DNA from: Eucalyptus grandis
Lineage: Eukaryota; Streptophyta; Magnoliopsida; Myrtales; Myrtaceae
Assembly (NCBI RefSeq): GCF_016545825.1
Contig: NC_052616.1
Location: 61,215,278 to 61,279,277 of the forward strand
Direction: 5' to 3'
DNA length: 64,000 nt
The translations under genes and the position numbers were made by a program. Every line of letters begins with the position of its first letter. Within the stretch, counting starts at the first letter, position 1. A model generated the notes under the pieces. It did not search any database. It was not told the origin of the DNA and saw nothing but the letters and a program-made list of their open reading frames with translations. Positions 1 through 10,341 of this stretch are shown piece by piece.

Positions 1-1280
1 TATGAACTGATAATTATATTGTCATGGACCGACCCCAGATAATTTATTAAGATCAATATATATCTTGTATCATGCATATTTGGCTCCTGTGGAATATGGA
101 AATCAACGTCTCCGGAGGGGTTTTTTTTTTTGTTTTTTTTTTGGTTTTAGAAAATGACAGGAGCACAAAATTCCAACAAATAATGTAGCTGACAATATTG
201 GACACGACATCACTGTACGTACCGTCCAATTTTAACCTGAATATGACCTGAGAGATGTGAATTGGAACCTGGAAGTAGGGCAAAGCATCTAGTCCGGTTC
301 TGTATGATCCATACGAAACATCAAATCAATCGTTCATCTCATTATGTGGAAGCAATCTGTCAAAAAGAGTTTGCAGAGCGATCAAGAAAGATCGGAAAGT
401 GTGGAAAAGAATTTTGTAATTATTGCGTATTCCAGAATAAAAATTGCATGAGATATTTATTAATTTTTTAAAAAGATTATTTATGGAAAATATCAATTAT
501 AATCAATGTAAAATCTGCATATTCGAGAAAGGTATATGAACATCGAAATAAGGAAAATCAAGGAAGATATGGAAAATCTTCTAATTATATCTAATATCCT
601 TTTGAACTCATTGTGACATAAAAGAAGCCAAATGAAATTTGGAGAAAAGATTCAAAATGCTATATGTGCTTTAGTAAAAATACAAGAAGTCTGATCAATC
701 AATGAAATGAAAACAAGATAAGCAGTGTCATGAAACACGAAATATCATATAAGATGACAGTCCAATAAGTAGGGTTGAATGAAAAATTGAGCAACATTAT
801 TTTGAGGGCATAATTACCTCTCATCAATTCAAGTGGAAATACAGGACCCTACTGGTTTCTTTATCATTTAAAGCTAGATTATATTGCTAGGTTAGAATTA
901 GTTCAACATGCATGCAGGGAGTTGCAAGTTCTGATTCTAAATTCTCTGGAACTGGCCCCTTTAGGGTTCACTTAGAAGTTTTATCCTTCGATTTGTATCA
1001 CCGGCCTATGCTATCCCTTAAGTGGGAAGAAGCAAAAGAGTATTGGAAATACATAAATAGAGAGGGAGAGAGAGGACCAATTTAAGGGCGAGGCCGCAAT
1101 GTGGTAAGGTCTTAAAGCCCCACCACGCTTCTCTAAAGTTTATGTGGACCATTTTGCAAAGATTTTCAATCTGAACCGTCGCATCTATGCATGTTGTTGA
1201 GAAAAGCTTAACTCATCCACAAATAACAAGAAAGAAGCGTACACACAATCCTGGAAATGTCGTGCATATCCTCTTAATGA
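1..1280. other. AT-rich intergenic sequence, no gene seen
   Basis: AT-rich spacer with a T-rich run near 120-145. Short open frames here show no recognisable domain or codon bias. No terminal repeats or RNA structures were noticed. Confidence 0.5.
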
Positions 1281-1287
1281 AGACCAG

Positions 1288-1455
1288 CATGTCAAAGGAT
1301 GCAAGCTAGGATAAGTCGTCTTGGCTAATGAGCAGTGAACGAAAAATTAAGTCAGTGAAATTAACGACTTATCCTAGCTTGCTACCTTTGACGTGCTGCT
1401 CTTGGCTAACGAGGAGTGAACGAGAAATTAAGCCAGTGAAATTAACGACTTATCT
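1288..1455. repeat. Inverted repeat overlapping an 82-bp tandem duplication, beside MIR160
   Basis: Arms 1288-1318 and 1365-1395 are reverse complements at about 28 of 31 positions, separated by 46 bases, so either strand can fold into a strong hairpin. A second relation overlaps this: 1320-1373 and 1402-1455 are near-identical direct repeats with an 82-base period, sharing the phrase TTAACGACTTATC. On the minus strand both lie just downstream of the MIR160 hairpin and could be in its primary transcript. Origin is unknown; a decayed foldback element is possible. Confidence 0.7.
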
Positions 1456-1508
1456 GAGGATGTTGATGACCGGGGCTTGCCTGCTTGTAATGGGTTATGT
1501 ATGCATTA

Positions 1509-1607
1509 GGGCCTGCATGGCTCCCCTCATGCCAACTAAGGAAGTTGCCAACTCTGTCTTTGGCAAAAGCTGCTTCTTAGATGGCATTCAGGGAGCCAGG
1601 CAAGTCC
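1509..1607 (-). ncRNA. MIR160: MIR160 microRNA precursor hairpin
   Basis: On the minus strand, 1602 to 1582 reads TGCCTGGCTCCCTGAATGCC plus A. This is the miR160 family sequence in the variant with A instead of T at position 15. The opposite arm, about 1534-1512, reads TGGCATGAGGGGAGCCATGC and matches known miR160 star sequences. Pairing by eye over 27 positions at the duplex and loop-side stem gives one mismatch near position 4, a two-base internal loop at positions 14-15, one G-U wobble and one further mismatch. A perfect 7-bp stem (1560-1566 with 1545-1551) closes an 8-nt terminal loop, and pairing continues at the base. miR160 guides cleavage of ARF10/16/17 auxin response factor mRNAs. 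The hairpin geometry distinguishes this from an ARF target site. Expression cannot be judged from sequence. Confidence 0.93.
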
Positions 1608-1900
1608 AATTTCAGATTACCCAGCCCAAACATGACATTTTCTTTGAGCTTGATAGTCAAAACCTGCAAAGCCATGGGTCATCTTGTCACGTTTATTCTT
1701 TTTTCCTTTGATCCTTTACCTATTTCTGAAATAACCATAGCATCACATCACACATGACTCGAGTTCTTGGGAAATCGAAACTTGGGATGATACTAAAGCT
1801 CGATGCACTTACCTTTGCCCTTGGAGAATTCTAGCTTCCTCGGTTGGGAGCTTGGTCCATCGAAGAGTCTCCATCGAAGAGTCTCCTTAACCTCTTCGCT

Positions 1901-1902
<2 letters not shown>

Positions 1903-1939
<37 letters not shown>
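1903..1939. repeat. (TC)n microsatellite in the presumed MIR160 5' transcript region
   Basis: An uninterrupted TC dinucleotide run. It lies between the MIR160 hairpin and the candidate TATA box, so on the minus strand it would be a GA tract in the 5' part of the primary transcript. Such tracts are common in plant 5' leaders. Confidence 0.85.
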
Positions 1940-1944
<5 letters not shown>

Positions 1945-2033
1945 TGGGAACAAAGAGGAGGAGTAATTTAATTTAAAGGGAATGGAAGAAGGCAAGGACA
2001 AGAGAAAATCCATGGCGGAGAGGGCATACAGGT

Positions 2034-2041
2034 CATATATA
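2034..2041 (-). promoter_or_regulatory. Candidate TATA box for pri-miR160
   Basis: TATATATG on the minus strand, about 430 bases upstream of the mature miR160. A start site some 30 bases downstream would give a leader that includes the GA tract. Plausible from spacing only; TATA-like strings are common in AT-rich DNA. Confidence 0.4.
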
Positions 2042-2109
2042 CAAGGCCGCAGTGCGGGCTTTTCCTTTTTTGATTCTTGTTTTCTTTTTATATCTTGAGC
2101 CAAATAATA

Positions 2110-4314
2110 ATTCCATAGATAGAGTCAAAAAGTGCTTGGTTTCGGCAGGTACCTATTTTGGATTATCTTTACTTGCTACAGGGGATTATAGAATCACACT
2201 CTTATTCAATTGCTAATTATAGTACACAAGAAAACGGATTAATTGTAATTTGTAAATGATAAAACATCAATATTAATAGTGAAAACTTGCATGAATGTTA
2301 CATGACCCACAAAAATTTCTTCTTTTTGTTGTTTGTTTGTGGTCGGGTATAACTTTTCTTAGTGTTTGAGGTGTACTTATCCTTTTCTTTTCAACTTTTC
2401 TAAGTTTTGTGGTTGTGTATTTTCCATTGGTCCCATCAATCATGCTTAATAAGAAATTCGTTCGACTTTCAAATCACTATTCTTATTTGATACGGCAGTG
2501 ATGCAATGAAATTTTCCTTATTTATTTAATTAACAAGCACTCCTACAACACTTATTATATATATATATAACAGGATGCCAATTAACAGAAGAATATTAGT
2601 TAAATCAACGGCATTTGATGATTTCGAGATGGAACCAAAGACCAGTTAATAGGACAACGCCAGCTCTATAAGGGGAGGCGTGGATGCTTATTTGTCAATA
2701 AGCTTTCAGGTTGACCACTCAACAGTGTCTTATCTCTTGCTTTATTTCCTTCATGACAGTCCATGCATGTTCTATGTGATTTCTTTTGTGAAGCACATCA
2801 AACCCCTGCTAATACAAAAAACAAAAAAAAAGGGTCAAGACTGTCTTCATCTGCATGTTACAGAGGATATGGTGCGATAAGATACTTGAAACCCTCACTT
2901 TTGATTGTATCTTTCGTTTGTTAGGGAAGTTTTGCTTCTAGGATTAAGTTTATGCTTTGTGCCTCTAGGGTTTCAGAATTTAATTTATAGTGGACACCCT
3001 CAAATTTTCACAATCATAATATTGACAAGAAGGTAATTTGAATAACGTAGAATTTCATTATAATTTTTCGTAAAAGAGTTTTTATTTAGACGGAACAGCC
3101 AATAAGTGCTTATCTTTCATTTAAAAAATTGGGCTATGCATTTCATACTCTAGGTAGATAGGTGTCCACTCGGGCACAAATTTGTTACCATCGAGGAAAA
3201 TTTCTAATAAAGCATGGCATAATAACACCACAAAATTCAAACTTCTATGCCAATGATACATTAATAGTAAACTAATTTTACTGGTCCATCAAGTGACACA
3301 TTTACCCCAAATGGCTTTTTAAACAATGTCATTGTGGGAAAGTTAGATCCGAAGAAAATGAACTGACATTGAGAGTAGGGTGAAATTGAATCTGCTTCTT
3401 CTATCTCTTCCAAATGACGTAATTTATAAGAGCGTGCAATGTAAACTGGGCCTAAGTTTTCCCAGCTGAAACCCCACTGTTTTGACAAACATGTCCTTAA
3501 GCCCAGTTACAGAATTGGGGCAGCATGTTACATACCAGTCCTTTTTTTTGCTTCTTTCGCTGTTCTGGTTTTATTTTCTCTTCATGTTCGTTTATCCTTG
3601 GCAATAAATTGTGATTTTTGTTGCTATTTCCTTTTACTGTTGTATGCTGAATTATGTCATCGATAGTTGCTAGGAGTCAAGGACATGTATGGTTTGGGCA
3701 AATGATCCAGATGTTTTAGATGCGAACCATTATTGATGAGCCCAAAAACTAGCAAACTGATTCAGATGAGCCCATCGTTCATGTCCCTCAGAAGGATCTC
3801 TCTATTGACGAGTGCATCGATAAGGAAAATCGTTATGTTCTTAGTAGGTTGTTTTCTAATTTGTGATGTATTAATGGATTTTGTCGAATAAAAATCACTT
3901 GTTTTTTTAAGTGACAAGCTTTCTTTGAAGAATGTACTGTTTTCTGCTTGAGTCGAATATTGAGATTGCAAAAATTTGAATATTAGTCTCTAATTCCAGT
4001 GTATATTTATGTTACTCATTCATAATTTTTTCTTAGGATCTAGTTAACAAGTGACAAGAAAAAAAGTTAGATTCTTAGGGATTTGACACTACGCAACAAT
4101 GATGATGGGAAAGTTGAAAGTTCTATTTCATCCTTGATCTGAAGTGGTGCACGGGAGATTGACAACACCGTGACAACTGTGTAGTGACAACAGACATTGA
4201 TGGAGGGGGTGTTTGCGTAGTAAGAATTCCAGTGTTCTTGTGTGTGGGTACGCAACAATAGAAGAAGTATTAAGTCACTTACGTACATCTAGGGAGGCCC
4301 ATAACTATAGACAA
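2110..4314. other. Intergenic sequence, no gene seen
   Basis: AT-rich spacer. It holds a short (TA)n run near 2556-2567 and a few short open frames. The minus-strand frame at 3261-3488 and the plus-strand stretch at 3735-3870 look slightly protein-like, but neither matches a family I recognise and both are closed by stops. Confidence 0.45.
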
Positions 4315-4323
4315 GAAAATTTA

Positions 4324-5097
4324 GGAAAACTTCAAATAAGAGCCAGAAGTGTTCTTATTTTTTCAAATAAAAACCTAAAATGAACATTTTTTTTAAATAA
4401 AAGCATGAAGTGCCTTAATTTTTTTCAAATAAAGATTTGAAATAAAACTCGTTTCAAATAAGAGTTTGAAGTGATCATATAAATCTTAAAGAATAGCCTA
4501 ACCTCACTAGTCGAATGACATTTTTATCATTTATTTTTTAAAATTATTTTCCTTATTTTCCTTATTTTCTTCTTATTTTCTTTTTCCTCTTCCTTTCGCC
4601 AACCATGGCAAAGACTGCTAGACTCGGGCAAGGGTTGCCCATGCCGAATTTGGTGAGGGTCACCCTTGCCCACCTAGCCTAACCAAGGCGACCCTCGCTT
4701 GACACTAGTGAGGGCAACCCTTGTTGGATTCAATGAGGAATGCCCTTGTTAGATCTAGTGAGGAATGCCTCCACCCTCGCCCTCGTATGTGCTACCCTCA
4801 CTTGATATCGGTGAGGGCAACCCTCACTTGAGGTTGGCAACCTTTGTCGACCATCAACAAGGCACGATGATGGCCAAGGGAGGGAAGAGGGAAAAAAAAG
4901 GAAAGGAAAGAAAATAAAAAATAAAATTTAAAAATTTAAAAATATATTTAGAATTTTTTTGACTAAAATTCCCCTTCTTTGATGGTTGGAATAATTTAGA
5001 TGATTTTGCCACTTTACATCTTCACTTGAAATAATATTCACATTGAGCTCTTATTTGGGAAAATGATAGTATTTCAGGCCATTATTTGAAATTTTCC
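4324..5097. mobile_element. Mutator-like MITE with GC-richer core
   Basis: The ends are inverted repeats: left GGAAAACTTCAAATAAGAGCC, differing from the reverse complement of the right end at about 3 of 21 positions. Flanks 4315-4323 and 5098-5106 match at 8 of 9 bases (gAAAATTTA and aAAAATTTA), as expected for the 9-bp target duplication of Mutator-like elements. Subterminal sequence repeats the phrase AAATAA(A/G)AG. The centre (about 4600-4870) is GC-richer and internally repetitive (GAGGGCAACCCTTG-like). No transposase is encoded, so it is non-autonomous. Confidence 0.75.
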
Positions 5098-5275
5098 AAA
5101 AATTTATGTAAAAGGAAAAATTTGAATTTTTTTGTATATTTCGATGATACTAGTGAAAAAAATATATGAGTCTATTTTTATGCTTTATTAATTTTCTACA
5201 TAAGGTAATCAAATCAAGTACAATTAATCAAGATAAGGACAATCAAGGATATGGAAAATATTTAAATATATGCAC

Positions 5276-6321
5276 TAGGGGTGAGCATGGTCCGGGTTGG
5301 TCCGGGCCACCCCCTAACCCTAGAACTAACCCGTATAGTGTCGGTCCTCAATTTTTAGGACTGAGGACCGACCCTATTGAGCTTGGGATCAAGGACCGGA
5401 CCGACCCAATGGGTTTGGTCCGGTTCCAGGGTCAACTCGGGACCAATCAATAATTTTTTTCGTCTTATTTTTTATACTCCTTAAAAAAGCAAACCTACAA
5501 ATTCAAATTACACATCCATTGACAATGCGGCATTGTGCAACTAAACTATAAATACCAATACATATTTAACAAATTTAAGATGACACAATAATAGAAATTT
5601 CGTACCTGCTAACCGCTCATCGAGATATGGGACAAGATGGAAAGTTATTGTAATAATCTATCTTTAATATTCATAACAACATATGCAAAAGCGTTTTCCT
5701 GCATTTGATCATATAAAGTCCACTCAACCAAAAAATGAACTTCACAACACTTGACTAGCATTTGATCAGTAGAGTCCACTCAACCAAAAAATGAGCTTTA
5801 CACCACTTGACTAGCAAATCACCGTAACAACTACAGTATTACTCTACTATTCAAAAACTTCTATCATTTGACACAAATTGAAAAGCAAAGTGCAGCAGAA
5901 ATTCATTAGTAAAATACAATTAAACCATAAAAAGTTCAAAATACTTCATATAAACCATGAATATATAACTTCACATCTTGTTAATTCACTTGAACTTCGA
6001 ACACCTAAAAACAAAACAAACGACACATAATTAATATTCAACAAAAGTTTTAAATTAAAATTACTATTAATGCTATTGATAGAACATCTCAATATAATAT
6101 AATATAATATAATATAATATAATATAATATAATATACGGGGTTGGTCTAGGGTTGGACCGACCCGAAACTCTTAGGACCGAGGACCAACCCGTACAGTGT
6201 TGGTCCTAGAATTTCAAGACCAAGGACCAACCCAGTCTCCTTAGGAACCGAACCAGGACCAGCGGGTTAAGCCGGTCCATGGTTGGTCCAGGGGTCGACC
6301 CTAGACCGTTGCTCACCCCTA
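5276..6321. mobile_element. Non-autonomous hAT-like element, 1,046 bp
   Basis: The element begins TAGGGGTGAGCA and ends with the reverse complement, TGCTCACCCCTA. It is flanked by a perfect 8-bp duplication, ATATGCAC, at 5268-5275 and 6322-6329. TIR form and 8-bp duplication are diagnostic of the hAT superfamily. Both arms (about 180 bases each) are rich in GGACCGACCC/GGGTTGGTCC motifs in inverted orientation. The interior is AT-rich, contains an (AATAT)n tract, and has no transposase frame. Confidence 0.88.
6091..6136. repeat. (AATAT)n microsatellite inside the hAT element
   Basis: About nine perfect AATAT units just inside the right arm of the hAT element. Confidence 0.95.
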
Positions 6322-6389
6322 ATATGCACAATCACAAAAAAGTTTAAAAAATATCATCAATAAAATAAAGTTGACATTTAAAAAAAAAA

Positions 6390-8004
6390 AAATGTTTAGA
6401 ACTAAATTAACATCCATATAGTAGGTTAGGACTGATTGGGTAATTTTTCCAAATTATAGTATTCATTTGATAAGATGATCTGGTTTCGCAAATAGACTCT
6501 CCGCTCGATACCTTATGTAGAACCTGTGGATCCGAAAATTCTGAGTCCTGACAGTCTTAATATGTTAATTAATGGCGTATGAAGACTAAGCAATCCTTTT
6601 TGGATATTCGAGACAAGGGCCGTAGACATGAAAGAGTATACTTGCCTTAAATCTCAATTACTTCTCATTTTGGACCCCTTATCGCAAAATATAGGAATGT
6701 AAAAGCCAACATTGGAATGATTTAAGTTGTTTTTTCCAATGTAAAATAATGGCTTGCAGTCATGGCAACTCTACTAATTTTCCGTGAGGTATATACTTGT
6801 CTCGAGTTGTCTCAATTCCTCTGCCAAACATGAGCGTTCAGAAAATATATTTGTGTGTTCTTACTCGTGACATATAAACAAACAAAATCCGAATCAGAGA
6901 CTCTCACGAGAGGCCTAAGTAAAACATGTTCAAGTAGCTAATTAAAGGATTTGATTAATAAGCACCTGGTCTGAGTCATTATTTGGCTAGCAAAAAAGGG
7001 ATTAGTGGATGTTTTTATGATTTGTTTGGCAAGTTGCACAAGCCCTACAATATGATTTATTTGGCAAGTTGCCCAAGCCCTATAATATGATTTGTTTGGC
7101 AAGTGGATTAGTAGTGAGTGCTGCTGCTTATTCAGAAGCACTTCTTCTCAAAGTTGGTAAAGCTCACACACAAGCTAATAGGTGTCACTATCTTGCACTA
7201 ATACTCTACTAACACTTCTTAAACGATTACAATGGTAAGCTCTCTTAAGACAATAAAAGATTGTGAAGCTATCTTGAATTTTAGAATTGTTTTCTCTTGA
7301 TAAATCTCTCTTGAGCACCTTGGTCTTCTTTTGTACTTCTCGGAATCCAAAACTTCCCATTGATTGGACAAACTCTGTTAGAATCAATCTCCATACTTAG
7401 CCATTGGACAATTGATTAGAAGATTATGGTAGCCGTTAAAATAAAACAATCAAAGATCCTATTGATTTGGTCATCCATACAAGCAAATCTTGTTTTCTAT
7501 AAGTGGAGTTATTCAATCAAGAAAATGACTTCTTTTCAGGAAAATCTTCCAATACACCAATCAAATGAAAATCGTTTAATTTTTACTTTTTGCTTTAAAT
7601 GACATCAACAATCCATCCAAATTAATCATTACAAATTAAAAACGATTTGTACAATTGTATTTTCTCGTTTTTCTCCCAAACTAATGAATTTCAACACACA
7701 ATTATTAGTTTAGGAGGACGGGAAATGTCTTAATATCTCCCTCGTTAGAGATCTATTTTTGGAATTGATGAAAAATGTAGGAAGAACGAAACAGAAAGTA
7801 TCAAATTGAGGTGTGTAGATGCTTTCCTTAAACTGATGCTATTCCCACCATATTGCCTCATAACCGGAGAAGATCCCCAACGTATGGGAATTTCCTAATG
7901 TATTTCGACACCATGTCATTGGCACGTAATTCATTCCTCAAGCAGTCATTTTTTCAATTGACATGTTCCCTCCACAACACAAGGCATCCTTTCAATTGAT
8001 CGTG
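6390..8004 (-). repeat. Relic of the laccase-unit upstream flank
   Basis: This stretch aligns by eye with 21040-22590 of laccase unit A. Shared phrases include ATGGCTTGCAGTCATGG (6750 and 21345), the segment about a TTTGGCAAGTTGCA repeat (7020-7100), and the TATTCCCACCATnTTGCCTC region near 7850. In the intact units this DNA lies 2-3 kb upstream of a laccase start, but no laccase exon remains to its left, so it marks a lost or deleted array member. The homology stops at the TRIM-like element starting near 8005. The TTTGGCAAGTTGC phrase is repeated three times here and not in unit A. Confidence 0.7.
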
Positions 8005-8006
8005 CT

Positions 8007-8670
8007 CGTAAGGATCCGGGCCTCCCACTGTGTAATATTGTCCGCTTTGGGCCTTCGGCCCTTACGGCTTTAAAACACGTTATGTAGGGGCAGAGGCGAA
8101 AACGCACTGCCATCCTAGTCGGTGACCCTCAAGGCTTTGTTCTTAGCATAGTGGAAGCATGTGTGAAACGCGTTACACAAATTAGAGAACCCAAGCCTTA
8201 TAAACTAGCTTAGGACTCCTCCTAAGCAATGTGGGACAAGAAAGGGATTCCTTCCTTGCGCATGCTTGGGGACCAATGCGTGGACGCACCGACATCCCTC
8301 CTCCTTGTGCACCGCCACCCGGGCCGTCACACTCTCCACCCCTTAGGAGCACAACATCCTTGTTGTGGCCCCACATACGGTCGGGAGTCAACTCTGATAC
8401 CATTTGTAAGGACCCAGGTCTCCCATTATGTAATATTGTCTACTTTGGGGCTTCGGCTCTCACGGCTTTGAAACACGTTATGCAGGGGCAAAGGTGTGGA
8501 CGCACTGTCATCCCTCTCCCAAGCCATAATATTGTCTTCTCTAGGCCCCGCACTGTCGCAGATGCTCCGTGATCCTAGCCGGTGGTGCGCGGGGAGGGGG
8601 GATGGTGGTGCATCCGCGCCTTGGGCCCCAGATGTGCGCAAGGAAGGGATCCCTCCCTTCTCAAAAATCA
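8007..8670 (-). mobile_element. Rearranged TRIM-like LTR element
   Basis: Two direct repeats about 398 bases apart start at 8007 and 8405 (GTAAGGA-CC...GCTTTGAAACACGTTATG...GGGGCA). The left copy ends near 8238 with GTGGGACA, giving an LTR of about 232 bp reading TGTCCCACATT...CTTAC on the minus strand. Just left of the second repeat, 8392-8403 is CTCTGATACCAT, the reverse complement of a tRNA-Met primer-binding site. Short LTRs around a coding-free centre fit a TRIM in minus orientation. The right LTR is not complete: after about 8550 it gives way to an inverted copy of 8232-8310 (at 8580-8665), so the element is rearranged or nested. Confidence 0.62.
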
Positions 8671-8685
8671 ACTTTCTAGTATAGA

Positions 8686-9607
8686 AAGTACTCCATTTGA
8701 CCAAAATTTCCCAATTAATTCTCAAAAATCGACTTTCCCAATTTAGAACATCCATGTGCATGGCACAAGTAATTTCGGCCACCATGGAGGAATTATGGGC
8801 TTATCAAAAAATTGAGCTCAGCGTCTCTCTGCACCAATCAAATCAATTTATAGGCTAAATTAAAATGTCTTAATATCTATATGCAATTTAATTTATTTAT
8901 TTATATAGTACTCTATTGACACCTAAGTTTTGACGACTCAGTTAGTAATATAGAAATTTAGGAATCAATCCTGGCTCCTAAAAAAAATATATTAGTTAAA
9001 TTACAATATTACATATAGGTATTAGGAACAAAATTTATTAATAAATAAGTTCATAAATGGCATTAAAATTGGACCGGCAGTGAATCAAAGTTCTGAACTT
9101 AAATTGATTGGACTAAACCCATGAAAGAAGCAAATTCGGCCAAGCCAATTAGATACCTATGCGCTTGCACAAAAAAGAAAGAAAAAATTAGATACCTATG
9201 CTGGCCGAAAATTGACAAGGAGGGAGAGTCCTATTAAGCTTCAATTGAACTAATTTTAACTCGTAGGAGTTGGAATTAGTAAAAGGCCTTGAAATTAGAA
9301 TCCATTACCTTTGAAAGGCCAAAATTAAGCCCGTTAGCATAAAGCTAGACCTAGTTTTTTCACTGTATAATCATATGAAGTCTTCACGATTAGTGGGGTT
9401 CACAACAATTGACAGACGGCAAGTAGAGAGAGAGAGAGAGAGAAGGAGAAGAGGAGCCCTTTCACACAAAAGGATAAGGAGAGAGAGTGGGCATGTTCTG
9501 CAGAAGGAAAACGCGAAAGAGGACATAAGAAAAAAAAAAGAGAAAGAAGTCTTCTCCATTCATCGTGTAGTCCTCGCGCCTGCCCCCACGCGCACGGACA
9601 CCTCACT
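8686..9607. other. Spacer containing the copia target site; no gene identified
   Basis: AT-rich up to about 9360, then a GA-rich stretch with a short (GA)n run near 9427-9443 and a GC-richer stretch up to the insertion point. Read with the copia element removed, the GC-richer left flank joins a similar right flank (15024-15220). The insertion therefore hit a more gene-like region, but no protein family is recognisable there. Confidence 0.4.
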
Positions 9608-10287
9608 TGTTAGCTGGGTTCACTCCTATGTGGAGGAAGCCCAATGAGTTGCAAGCCCAAAAAGGGCTTGAGCCTATATAATAAGTTATATGAGGAAATA
9701 GGGTTTCTCACTATCTATATAAAGATGTAGCAACAGAAAAGAAAACAACAACAAGAGAAAAAGAGAAAACAGAAAATCTGGAGTTTGTGGCAATATCTTA
9801 TTTACATCAAGTTGGCATTGGAGGTCAATTCGTGGTCCGATTGAGCTGAAATTTTGTCAGCATGTTCGTGGCGCAATTTAATCGAATATGAACAGTTTGA
9901 TTTTTGTTTGAAGCTCTATACAATAGGTTTTTCGTGGATTGATCAAAACCTGCATTTTTGGTCAGATTTATCCTTGATCTCTTGTGAAGTTCATGTGTAT
10001 TACAAAGAATTATGTTCTTGAGGTGTTTGCTGCTATGTACCTCTAGTATTTGCTAGAGAAGAACAATTTTATTGATAGTGAAGATTTTTAGGTGGACTCC
10101 GGTCCCGTGGTTTTTTATCTCTTCACATCGAGGAGGATTTCCACGTAAAAAATCGTCTTGTGTTCATGTGCTTGGTATTTATTTTACTCTACTATATCAA
10201 TTCCTATTAAGTTTACACAAGAGGGGAGATTATTTTATTCCGATGCGTTGATTCGATATTGTTCGAATTATTACCGTTCTCCCATCA
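9608..10287 (+). repeat. 5' LTR of the copia element
   Basis: 680 bp, TG...CA ends, same length as the 3' copy. A TATATAAAG box at 9716-9724 is a plausible retroelement promoter, placing U3 in roughly the first 140 bases. Confidence 0.95.
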
Positions 10288-10290
10288 GAG

Positions 10291-10302
10291 TGGTATCAGA
10301 GC
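10291..10302 (+). other. Primer-binding site of the copia element
   Basis: TGGTATCAGAGC, complementary to the 3' end of initiator methionine tRNA, three bases after the 5' LTR. This is the standard site from which minus-strand DNA synthesis is primed. Confidence 0.92.
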
Positions 10303-10341
10303 AACAGGTTATTGCTTGATTTTTCTGCCTTGTGTTAAATA

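Noticed and set aside
1328..1711. Plus-strand open frame containing GIQGARQ, reminiscent of ARF10/16/17 proteins
   Set aside because: Only the 21 bases complementary to miR160 resemble an ARF. The opposite arm pairs with it as a star strand, so this is the antisense of a MIR160 hairpin.
1831..2103. Minus-strand frame with an RERERE tract
   Set aside because: The tract is a translated GA microsatellite and the frame spans the candidate TATA box. No domain or codon bias.
3261..3488. Minus-strand frame of 75 residues that looks protein-like
   Set aside because: No family recognised, no flanking exons or splice sites identified. Left as spacer.
8007..8560. Cassandra-type TRIM carrying 5S rRNA
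   Set aside because: Only a ten-base ACTAGGATGG stretch recalls 5S rRNA. The A and C boxes are not recognisable.
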